DNA of 46,238 nt from Nostoc sp. WHI (GTDB taxonomy: Bacteria; Cyanobacteriota; Cyanobacteriia; Cyanobacteriales; Nostocaceae): contig NZ_WBKM01000014.1 of NCBI RefSeq assembly GCF_015714725.1, positions 1 through 46,238 on the forward strand, in the 5' to 3' direction. Positions 32,901-39,230 of the stretch are shown one piece after another; position 1 is the first letter of the stretch, and each line of letters opens with the position of its first letter. The notes under the pieces are model-generated. The model was not told the DNA's origin. It was given only the letters and a program-made list of their open reading frames with translations, and searched no databases. The position numbers and the translations under genes were made by a program.

Positions 32901-33964
32901 TTGCCTACGCTGGCAAAGGAATAGAACAAGATATTATCTGCCAGCTGCTATTGCCACCTAAATCTCGGCAATCACGAAGAGAGACACAAAGCGACGATCG
33001 CAAAGACATCACCAGTAATCCTTGGCAATGGCAACCGTCAATTCCCGGTTTAGACCAAATGCATTGGCAGAGTTTAGGGTTAGAAGAATTAGAACTACCG
33101 CGAGTCGGGGAGCCAGATATCACTGCTCGAATTCGCCTCCAACAGCGTCTAGAAAGTTCCCTACTAGGACAGGCAGTATTGGATGCAGCACTTGCCCTGA
33201 AGCTAATTTTGCAACATCAAGACTCTTTTACCCTGGAATTGGCCGATCAGCAGTGGATTTTGCAGCGACGAGACCTAGAAAGTCAGGTATTTATCCCCTT
33301 TGTGCGCCGCCTGAACCGCGAACTTAACAAGTTATTGGTAGCTCGTGGCATCCCCACAGAAGCAATTAATCAAGCTATCCTCACTGGTGGGGTGGCTTGT
33401 GTCGGAACGGTGAACCGATGGCTACGGCAAAAACTCCCTAACGCTAGAATTATTCAAGATTTATATCTCGGTGAAAACGGCGCTCCCAATTGTAGTAGAG
33501 TTGCCTATGGTTTAGCGATGCTGCCTTTACACCCCCAGATATTAGATATACCCAGGCAACAATACACTGATTATTTCCTATTTACGGAACTGCTACGGCT
33601 GTTACCAGACCGACCCTTATCTTTCGGTGAAGTTATCCAGTTATTCGAGAGTCGTGGAATCAATACCCGCACTTGTCAGCAACGCCTGCTGGCTTTTTTA
33701 GAAGGTGAACTCCCTTCCGGCTTGATACCTTCAGTCACAGACTCAACCTGGCTCACCCAGAGTTCCCAAGAAAACCCGGACTACAAAGCGATCGCCACTG
33801 CACCACTTTTTGAAAAACAAGGCAGTCTTACCTATCGTCCCAATTCCCAACAACTTTTGTCTTTGCGTCATTATCTAAATGCTATCAAGGCTAGTAATCA
33901 ACAATCACTAGAGGAACCATATACAGTGAATTTTGCCTTAGCTCCAAACAAACACATTCGGTAG
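29909..33964 (+). CDS. Giant Hsp70/actin-like ATPase with N-terminal coiled coil
   Basis: About 1351 residues. Part 1 (1-275) is helical and coiled-coil-like (LEQKRLQNYSLAQQLTNQEQ; LARELDQRLLSLDGTVNVVF). Part 2 (about 275-690) is acidic, Ser/Thr-rich and probably disordered. Part 3 (from about 703) is an Hsp70/actin-type ATPase: phosphate-1 WYLGIDLGTTGISAALL, phosphate-2 LVINIGTTATEMLL (about 964), adenosine motif AILTGGVACVGTVN (about 1156). No canonical Hsp70 substrate domain follows; the tail is helical and unrecognised. The GTG at 29909 is preferred, with AAGG 9 bases ahead; TTG 29903 is possible. A small repeat is built in frame at 31489-31546. It may be a chaperone-like or scaffold ATPase; the function is not known. 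Confidence 0.8.
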   Translation: MTSSADEIPKLIADIDNLLASGGKRLSRFLSGQAQEPKEVLERIRYFLVRLQEKEALESGIQNQPFGEPRSPLAEPSPLLTKFIDHNQYPLPKPELNQEQSTVGAEQLKNEFSSLIQPLRSELELLLQERATLVQEIRQLEQKRLQNYSLAQQLTNQEQMITEFLQVLMSRLVPSLTPLRAQTLANYSSSSGGTNNANLEPATSATQPLLESPERVEQLTQLARELDQRLLSLDGTVNVVFEGLQRNINTYYESLSQALARMHSKGMEGEQLMASFLNNLTQHLQQQSPNSQPSLLEVESEILPPSSLADSADISDGVTPQALSSLKINPEQQDTTLTEDLDAVLFELGLESPQSSGNPTELPEDISAVIGDEVDQLYASLFGTDDFNNSSLEVATNDLSASVTASPPTLNIAEDAPADPTVDSVVVTPDTAQIQETTDSSDSEEALFFAEDTDPDLPVSFFTPQEVSPANSSVQLDTQPASADTITTLTELLADAGSDQQLLEVSSSGNNATTTALVTSEVAEIALPSAQRLVEEPSVGVASAREDIATSEVLINDDQPEPSLDNYIAASPQENLLSVESNQTSVVPDISLDEEQLQQLDRDLANFDQQLNSESQPATNLDISQQLLSKDQDTLSTVSPEQRSPENLQIENTSTIAFSSLVVPQVETEEKEVITPIQESSSPAISNSINNPEASLNALESVWYLGIDLGTTGISAALLNRSTFVVHPIYWSAENPPGTTSFQQSFRLPTEVYLPIASVPHGENESIEVHEQTTPAAVAQEKVSDSSPTPPALPKSTADPTTNNLYSAQLKPYLQVAIPYKSERQKWEPVLQLNEFSAGPLIWVVRSLSKLLLTLKSEKTCTTPSLMTAAVGISEESFPQIINNIAGVICTCPSSWSEQYRFNVREALLTSKLIQHPQQVFFVEEAIASLLPELDAANGEQVKLSDRQGSQPVKTSEHPIVGNTLVINIGTTATEMLLVDLPETLLQLTYNDFMLHSFAYAGKGIEQDIICQLLLPPKSRQSRRETQSDDRKDITSNPWQWQPSIPGLDQMHWQSLGLEELELPRVGEPDITARIRLQQRLESSLLGQAVLDAALALKLILQHQDSFTLELADQQWILQRRDLESQVFIPFVRRLNRELNKLLVARGIPTEAINQAILTGGVACVGTVNRWLRQKLPNARIIQDLYLGENGAPNCSRVAYGLAMLPLHPQILDIPRQQYTDYFLFTELLRLLPDRPLSFGEVIQLFESRGINTRTCQQRLLAFLEGELPSGLIPSVTDSTWLTQSSQENPDYKAIATAPLFEKQGSLTYRPNSQQLLSLRHYLNAIKASNQQSLEEPYTVNFALAPNKHIR
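31489..31546 (+). repeat. Small dispersed repeats in frame in the Hsp70-like gene
   Basis: GC-rich CCCTCCGCGCAGCGTCTTGT and GAGCCTAGCGTTGGCGTAGC sit in an AT-richer gene and encode PSAQRLVEEPSVGVASA in the disordered acidic part. The composition and words (GGCGTAGCGTCT) match the small repeats seen at 29606 and 18073. The frame is kept. Confidence 0.7.
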
Positions 33965-34002
33965 GTGAATCAATTTTGGATTTTGGATTTTGGATTTTAG
34001 AT

Positions 34003-34204
34003 TGAGCCGCGTCCCATGAATGCAGCAGCTTCGAGCAATAATTTTGGATTTTGAATTATTCAATCCAAAATCCAAAATTTAAAATCTAAAATTGATTCTC
34101 GCTTGAGCCGCGTCCCATGAATGCAGCAGCTTCGAGCAATAATTTTGGATTTTGAATTATTCAATCCAAAATCCAAAATTTAAAATCTAAAATTGATTCT
34201 CGCT
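34003..34204. repeat. Perfect 101-bp tandem duplication
   Basis: Two adjacent copies (34003-34103, 34104-34204), each starting TGAGCCGCGTCCCATGAATG and ending GATTCTCGCT, appear identical. Each contains a palindromic TTTTGGA heptamer array. The second copy includes the last codons and stop of the reverse-strand gene at 34187, so the first copy holds a duplicated gene tail (SENQF-stop). Confidence 0.9.
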
Positions 34205-34588
34205 CACCACAGAAGCACTGCTCTCTTGAGCTTCCTGCCAAAGTTTTTGCAAAAAGAACTCAGCGCGATCGCTCATCGTGATGACAAACACACCTACAGC
34301 ATCCTCTGAACTATTTGATAGCCAAGAACCCCGCAGGGTGATTTCCATATATTCGCCATCGCAGGCACACAGAGCAATGATTTCTCCGTCATCTCTTTTT
34401 ACCTCAGCCTTCAACACCTCTACTCCTGGCAAATCAACAGGAAGCAAAAAGGAAGCGGTACTGGGTTCAATGCACAAAGCTTGCCCAACTCGCAGGGACA
34501 AAATCACTCGTTGCGCCACCCATTCTTCTAGGGATTGAGTCAGACATTCTAAATAAAAACTGTTTTCAGTGTAAGTTAATTTCAGCAT
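34187..34588 (-). CDS. Conserved cyanobacterial hypothetical protein (133 aa)
   Basis: The protein begins MLKLTYTENSFYLECLTQSL and contains WVAQRVILSLRVGQALCIEP, SFLLPVDLPGVEVLKAEVKR and CACDGEYMEITLRGSWL, a well-behaved globular sequence with no membrane segment. I recognise no named domain. Its start overlaps the HNH-like remnant upstream by 7 bp. Its last five codons are part of the 101-bp tandem duplication. Confidence 0.75.
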   Translation of the reverse strand: MLKLTYTENSFYLECLTQSLEEWVAQRVILSLRVGQALCIEPSTASFLLPVDLPGVEVLKAEVKRDDGEIIALCACDGEYMEITLRGSWLSNSSEDAVGVFVITMSDRAEFFLQKLWQEAQESSASVVSENQF

Positions 34589-34776
34589 TCCTTATGCTCT
34601 CCTGTTATTCCAGGTTTGCTTGCACATCTATCCAAAACACTCGTCCACGGCAGTGGCTCTTTATGAGCGACTAGCGGTAGCGATAGCGCAGGCACAATCG
34701 CTCCTTTGATATTGACTCGACACAGTGGTAAGTAATTTTGAGAAAACACCACCACCGATTGCTTTAACATTTGCAT
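34582..34776 (-). pseudogene. HNH endonuclease N-terminal remnant
   Basis: MLKQSVVVFSQNYLPLCRVN and IKGAIV match the opening of cyanobacterial HNH-type endonucleases (usually followed by a KAEPL-like stretch and then the HNH core). After about 30 residues similarity stops, and the DNA contains the GC-rich small-repeat words GCGACTAGCGGTAGCGATAG (34658-34685). No HNH motif remains. It is probably a repeat-mediated truncation. Confidence 0.5.
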
Positions 34777-34853
34777 TGCGATCGCCCACCATTACGCCGC
34801 CTCTCATTGAGAAGCGGCTTGTAGAGAAGATATCGTCACAGATCGACTCCTTA

Positions 34854-34893
34854 TAAAAAAACCCCCGCTTCTTATCTGGGTGAAGCAGGGGTT
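34854..34893 (-). terminator. Rho-independent terminator, leftward
   Basis: On the reverse strand a stem of 10/11 pairs (ACCCCTGCTTC / GAAGCGGGGGT, loop ACCCAGATAA) is followed by seven T. It lies 28 bp beyond the small reverse ORF at 34921-35169 and is the clearest terminator in the window. Read in the other direction it lacks a T tract. Confidence 0.8.
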
Positions 34894-34920
34894 AAAAACT
34901 GACCGGAGAAATTTCTGGTC

Positions 34921-35169
34921 TTATATCGGTACAGTATTTCTTAGCCTGTACCCCCCGCTTCCTTTATCTATTTGTGGTTTTGCAATCAGCACACTAATAC
35001 TGAAACATCTAAAATCATAATTACCCTCTGTGATTTGCCCATGATCTCGGCTACCATCGCCCATAAATAAATACTCCACTTCCATAGCGGCTGATTCCCA
35101 ATTGGCTCGGCAATTGATAGCACACAAAGAAGTGGAGACGGGGTAAATGGATTTCACAGAAAATTTCAC
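34921..35169 (-). CDS. Small hypothetical protein (82 aa), terminator-supported
   Basis: The frame starts MKFSVKSIYPVSTSLCAINC and contains AAMEVEYLFMGDGSRDHGQI and DFRCFSISVLIAKPQIDKGS. No family is recognised. Support comes from context: it starts divergently from the RHH gene with a 68-bp shared promoter gap, and a strong terminator follows it on the same strand. Confidence 0.45.
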   Translation of the reverse strand: MKFSVKSIYPVSTSLCAINCRANWESAAMEVEYLFMGDGSRDHGQITEGNYDFRCFSISVLIAKPQIDKGSGGYRLRNTVPI

Positions 35170-35237
35170 CTATTGAACATTCCTATAAACATACTACACT
35201 TGTATTACTATCCTGTCTATATATCTGAGGAGAAAAA

Positions 35238-35576
35238 ATGATGCATACGATCGCTCGCACCCCAACAACTGATATGGAAGTTACTAGCATTCGCCTAGAG
35301 CGGGAACTCAAAGATAAACTCAAAGAAATAGCTGGCAATCAGGGATATCAAGCTTTGATCCGAGATATTCTTTGGAATTATGTGCAGCAGAAATCAGGTG
35401 AGTGGAAGCCCCGATTTTCACGAGCCGACATTCGAGCTAGCATAGCTGCCACAGCTCAGCAGGAAGAACGCTGTGTGCTCACAGGTCAACTAATTCAACC
35501 TCAAGAACCGATGTTATTAGGACTAACGAGGAATGGCGATATGGTTCCTCTAAGTGTCGAGAGTTTGGCTGTATAG
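35238..35576 (+). CDS. Ribbon-helix-helix-type small regulator (112 aa)
   Basis: Residues about 13-50 (MEVTSIRLERELKDKLKEIA, YQALIRDILWNYVQQK) have the strand-helix-helix pattern of RHH DNA-binding proteins. The rest (RADIRASIAATAQQEERCVL, TGQLIQPQEPMLLGLTRNGD) is a conserved cyanobacterial extension. A strong GAGGAG ribosome-binding site precedes the start; two adjacent ATG codons make the exact start ambiguous by one residue. It may regulate the divergent small ORF. A 10-bp stem-loop follows. Confidence 0.75.
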   Translation: MMHTIARTPTTDMEVTSIRLERELKDKLKEIAGNQGYQALIRDILWNYVQQKSGEWKPRFSRADIRASIAATAQQEERCVLTGQLIQPQEPMLLGLTRNGDMVPLSVESLAV

Positions 35577-35590
35577 TTTTATATACAAGC

Positions 35591-35633
35591 GAATGCAGCC
35601 CAGTTATCCTGACTAAATAATTTGGCTGCATTC
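35591..35633 (+). terminator. Stem-loop after the RHH gene
   Basis: GAATGCAGCC (35591-35600) and GGCTGCATTC (35624-35633) pair perfectly over 10 bp around a 23-base loop, starting 15 bp after the stop. It is followed by AAAATTTAGC rather than a T tract, so it may be an mRNA-end hairpin more than a strong terminator. Confidence 0.5.
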
Positions 35634-36069
35634 AAAATTTAGCTTGATTCAAAGTAACACAGATAAAAGGGTCGCTTTTTAAACGGACTAAATTTAATAT
35701 AAATATTACAAAACCTTTGATTAAATCCAGTATTTATACGGTTACGATCCTGAGATTTCGCCTTAATTATAGAGAAAATACGGTTTGTGTATACCTATAG
35801 CCAAGATATCCTAAATCAAAGTTAGTTAATCATCTCAATATAAAAAAGATAAAGAAGCTAATAATAACCTGGCTGAAGTATTTTTAAGATATTCTAAGCA
35901 TTTTGTTACTTACGTAGCAATTTGCTGAAAATAGCGCGAATTTTACCATCTGACATAGAAAAGGGCTATAACAGGTGAGAGAAAGTATTCATAGAAGATT
36001 TGTTAATTATCAAGGTATAGCAACACAACTAACGGTGAAGCATATACCAGAAGGTTGGGTGCAAAAACA
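35634..36069. other. AT-rich intergenic region before the GAF kinase-like gene
   Basis: About 435 bp without a supported gene. It is AT-rich and should hold the promoter of the downstream sensor gene. I recognise no repeat or RNA in it. Confidence 0.4.
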
Positions 36070-38118
36070 ATGGAATTATTATCCGAGGGCGTGCCAGGAA
36101 TGAAAAAGCCTTTATCGTCGCCGCCACAGTACGTAGATGACATAGATCAACTAGAACCTTACCAAGTCAAGCTGATGTTGCATCAGGAAGAACCAGCCCG
36201 CCAGTTGGTACAAAAAATTAATCAAATTATTGCCAATAGCTCGGCGACGGCATTGATGCTGCAAGAGATTGCTCAATTGCTAGGAGTTGTTTTTCAAGTA
36301 GATTGCTGCTGCTTGGTTTCAGTAACAGGTGAGACATCCGACGAAGCGATCACTACTAATTGGTGTGCTGATGAATATCTAGGGTTGCCACACCCAGAAG
36401 AGATGTTTTCGATGGAACAGTTGCTTATGCAATTGCCAGTGCTGCAATGCGTTGCCCAACCATTGACTATTGAAGACATTTCCCTTATTCACAACAGTCT
36501 GGTAATTGGTTGTCAATATTTGCCACTACCGATAAAAGCAGTTTTGGCAACTCCTACCAGGTTTGGTGGCAATAATAATGGGGTGATTAATTTGATTAAA
36601 TTCCAACCCTATGATTGGAGTGAATCAGAAAAACAATTGCTCAAAGAAGTGGAATCGGCTTGCGCGATCGCTTTTTCTCGCGTGGCTCAAGCTCAACTAA
36701 TTGCTCATCAAGAACAGTATTTGCAAAAGAGCAACCAGCATCAAAACTTAATCAAGCAATTAACATTACTCAACCGCAGCAACTTGGAGCTAAATCAAAT
36801 GCTCCAGTTAGTTATCACCTCTACTGCTGAATCTCTACAAGCAGATCGAGGTTTGCTCATACTGCTAAAATATACAGATCCACGATTTAGGACTCAAACT
36901 AAAAAACAAATTCCCAACGCGAAAGCTACAGTAATCGGCCAATGGGCTAAGGAAATACAAAGTTTTTGCAATAGTAAACCAGATACCTTAGATCAGTCTT
37001 TCTGGATTTCAGATTGTGGTTTATGCCAGCGTGCTTTCGTAGATTCGGGAAAAGCAGTAATATTCGATGACTATACAAACCAAAACGATATCTCTACAGC
37101 TGCTCCATTATTTGCAGTAGAGGAATTGCCTGCGGTACTATTAATGCCGTTAGAGAATCAAGGTAAAATCTTAGGATTCCTGGTGCTACAGCAATCTGTT
37201 CCTCGTAGTTGGCAACCAGCAGAATTAAATCTTATGGGAATGGTTTGTGCTCAAATGAGTAACGCCATCATTCAGTCACAGACATTGCGCCAAGTCCAAA
37301 CTTTGGTAGATGAGCGGACAGCGAAACTTCAGAGCAGTCTGGAACTCCAGGCTAAATTGCATGAAAGAACCCGGCAATATGTTCAGCAACTGCGGACACT
37401 TAACGAACTCAAAGATGAATTTTTGAGCAACATGAGCGATCGCTTGCGCTATCCTCTGACAAATATGCTGTTGTCAATTCGTAACTTACGTTTGCCAGGA
37501 ATAGCAGCAGATCGTCAGGTTAGATATCTAGATATCCTAGAGCAGGAATGTACCAAGGAAATCAACTTAATTAATGATTTGCTGACACTCCAGAAGCTAG
37601 ATTCGCCTCACGAAGCTCCACAATTAGAAATTATCGATTTAAATACCAGAATTCACGACATAACTGGATTTTTTGAGAAAAAACTTGCAGAGAAGGGATT
37701 AAGGATTTCTGTAGATTTGCCACAGGAGTCGCTAAAACTCCAAACTGAACTAGAGAGTTTTGACCGCATTCTCCAAGAGTTGTTAACTAATGCCTGTAAA
37801 TACTCGGATAGTGATACCATAATTCACTTGCAAGCCTCTCACCGAGTTGATCAACAAATTGATCAAGTTATCATCAAAGTGACGAATACAGGACGTGCCA
37901 TTTCCGAAGAAGAAGCGACTTATATCTTTGACAAGTTCCGTCGCGGAAGAGGGCGCTGGACTCCAGGAACCGGCTTGGGACTTGCTCTAGTCAAGTCTTT
38001 GGTGGAGCATTTGAATGGGGCGATCGCTGTTGAAAGTCTACAAATCTCAGATTCTGAACAAAGCGAAATTTGCTTTACCCTAACTCTGCCCCAATTTTCT
38101 GACGAAAGCAAACCATAA
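36070..38118 (+). CDS. GAF-domain sensor kinase-like protein lacking the H-box His
   Basis: About 682 residues. Two GAF-like regions (about 50-220 and 235-400; e.g. LQADRGLLILLKYTDPRF, LFAVEELPAVLLMPLENQGK) are followed by a coiled linker and a kinase core. The H box reads FLSNMSDRLRYPLTNM where the usual sequence is SHELRTPL: the phospho-accepting His is Asp457. The N box (LTNACKYS) and G2 (GTGLGLALVKSLV) are present, but the G1 Asp is Asn (VTNTGRAIS). It is therefore probably a pseudokinase or scaffold. The TTG at 36055 would extend it by five residues; I prefer the ATG at 36070. The SRPBCC gene follows 8 bp downstream, so they are co-transcribed. Confidence 0.85.
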   Translation: MELLSEGVPGMKKPLSSPPQYVDDIDQLEPYQVKLMLHQEEPARQLVQKINQIIANSSATALMLQEIAQLLGVVFQVDCCCLVSVTGETSDEAITTNWCADEYLGLPHPEEMFSMEQLLMQLPVLQCVAQPLTIEDISLIHNSLVIGCQYLPLPIKAVLATPTRFGGNNNGVINLIKFQPYDWSESEKQLLKEVESACAIAFSRVAQAQLIAHQEQYLQKSNQHQNLIKQLTLLNRSNLELNQMLQLVITSTAESLQADRGLLILLKYTDPRFRTQTKKQIPNAKATVIGQWAKEIQSFCNSKPDTLDQSFWISDCGLCQRAFVDSGKAVIFDDYTNQNDISTAAPLFAVEELPAVLLMPLENQGKILGFLVLQQSVPRSWQPAELNLMGMVCAQMSNAIIQSQTLRQVQTLVDERTAKLQSSLELQAKLHERTRQYVQQLRTLNELKDEFLSNMSDRLRYPLTNMLLSIRNLRLPGIAADRQVRYLDILEQECTKEINLINDLLTLQKLDSPHEAPQLEIIDLNTRIHDITGFFEKKLAEKGLRISVDLPQESLKLQTELESFDRILQELLTNACKYSDSDTIIHLQASHRVDQQIDQVIIKVTNTGRAISEEEATYIFDKFRRGRGRWTPGTGLGLALVKSLVEHLNGAIAVESLQISDSEQSEICFTLTLPQFSDESKP

Positions 38119-38126
38119 TTCTAAAA

Positions 38127-38735
38127 GTGACTAAACAACAAAACACAACAGAAAATCTTGATTTCGAGTCTCCTAGTGATGACACCGATCTAGAAGGCAA
38201 TTTGCCTACTGATGCAGTTGCTTTGGCAGCTAAGGTAGAAATTCAAATTAAGAAAATAGCAGAACGACAGCGGCAAATCAGTGCCAAACTCCACATTCCC
38301 CAACCAGTAGAACAAATCTGGAAGGTTCTGACAGATTATGAAGCTTTGCCTGACTTCATCCCCAACCTTACTAAGAGTCGTCTAATCGCGCATCCTAACG
38401 GTGGTATTCGACTGGAGCAAATAGGCTCCCAGCGCTTACTAAATATCAACTTTTGTGCGCGTGTAGTTCTAGATATGGAAGAACACTTTCCTAAAGAAAT
38501 TAATTTCCAGATGGTAGAAGGAGATTTTAAAGGCTTTTCTGGTAGCTGGTGCTTAGAGCCTTATTCTTTGGGTGAGTCTACAGGAACAAATCTTTGCTAC
38601 ACAATCCAGATTTGGCCTAAACGTACTATGCCAGTGGCAATCATTGAAAACCGCCTGAGCAAAGATTTACGGTTAAACCTTTTGGCTATCCACCAACGTG
38701 TAGAACACTTAGCCAGCAAAAAAGCTGACGTTTAG
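38127..38735 (+). CDS. SRPBCC (polyketide cyclase/START-like) protein
   Basis: The 202 residues have an acidic leader and then QISAKLHIPQPVEQIWKVLT, DYEALPDFIPNLTKSRLIAH, QRLLNINFCARVVLDMEEHF and FKGFSGSWCLEPY, matching the coenzyme-Q-binding/cyclase-type SRPBCC fold with a deep hydrophobic cavity. It starts with GTG. The 8-bp distance from the sensor gene suggests a shared message. The ligand is unknown. Confidence 0.85.
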   Translation: MTKQQNTTENLDFESPSDDTDLEGNLPTDAVALAAKVEIQIKKIAERQRQISAKLHIPQPVEQIWKVLTDYEALPDFIPNLTKSRLIAHPNGGIRLEQIGSQRLLNINFCARVVLDMEEHFPKEINFQMVEGDFKGFSGSWCLEPYSLGESTGTNLCYTIQIWPKRTMPVAIIENRLSKDLRLNLLAIHQRVEHLASKKADV

Positions 38736-38822
38736 TTATACTATCATCCAGGAAGAATCATGAATGATAGGTTTGATTCAAAACTTCCGAGCAAAAACAC
38801 CTTTGTTTTTTATTTTTTAAAG

Positions 38823-38895
38823 TACCCCCAGGGGAATTCGAATCCCCGTTACCTCCGTGAAAGGGAGGTGTCCTAGGCCTCTAGACGATGGGGGC
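38823..38895 (-). tRNA. tRNA-Glu (anticodon TTC)
   Basis: The reverse strand reads GCCCCCATCGTCTAGAGGCC and ends in GGGGGTA (73 nt, no encoded CCA). Acceptor, D, anticodon (CTCCCTTTCACGGAG region) and T arms (GGGGATTCGAATTCCCC) fold in the normal cloverleaf, and the first acceptor pair is G-U. In cyanobacteria this tRNA also feeds the C5 route to heme and chlorophyll through glutamyl-tRNA reductase. Confidence 0.95.
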
Positions 38896-39230
38896 ATTGG
38901 ACTCAGACCTTTTATAAGGTAACGAATTTTCTTACCAATGTCAACAGTTTTCGCCAAAAAAAGTTGGTGACAGCTAAACTGGGTGGAGGGAAAAGCTTTA
39001 AGAAGACACACAGCATAGAGACACAAAAAGAAGTCTGTAGATGCTTCTGTGGCTCTTCTACGAGTGTAGCGTCCGTCGTCGGCATTGGATAATTGGAACT
39101 TTGGGGAAAGCGAAGATGGAAAAAACGCTAAATTTAAGAGGTGACAAAGGGTATGATGTTGTACCCTGTAAAGTTAATATTTACGGTTTTTTACAAAAGA
39201 TTTTGAAATAAATCGCTCAAAATCTACAAC
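38896..39230. other. Intergenic region between tRNA-Glu and antiporter
   Basis: It should carry the leftward tRNA promoter and the rightward antiporter promoter. GC-rich words around 39055-39085 (CTACGAGTGTAGCGTCCGTC) look like another small repeat. No gene is supported here. Confidence 0.4.

Noticed and set aside
33022..33327. 101-aa forward ORF inside the Hsp70-like gene
   Set aside because: It lies wholly within a convincing larger frame with clear ATPase motifs; the alternate frame is Arg/Ser-rich noise.
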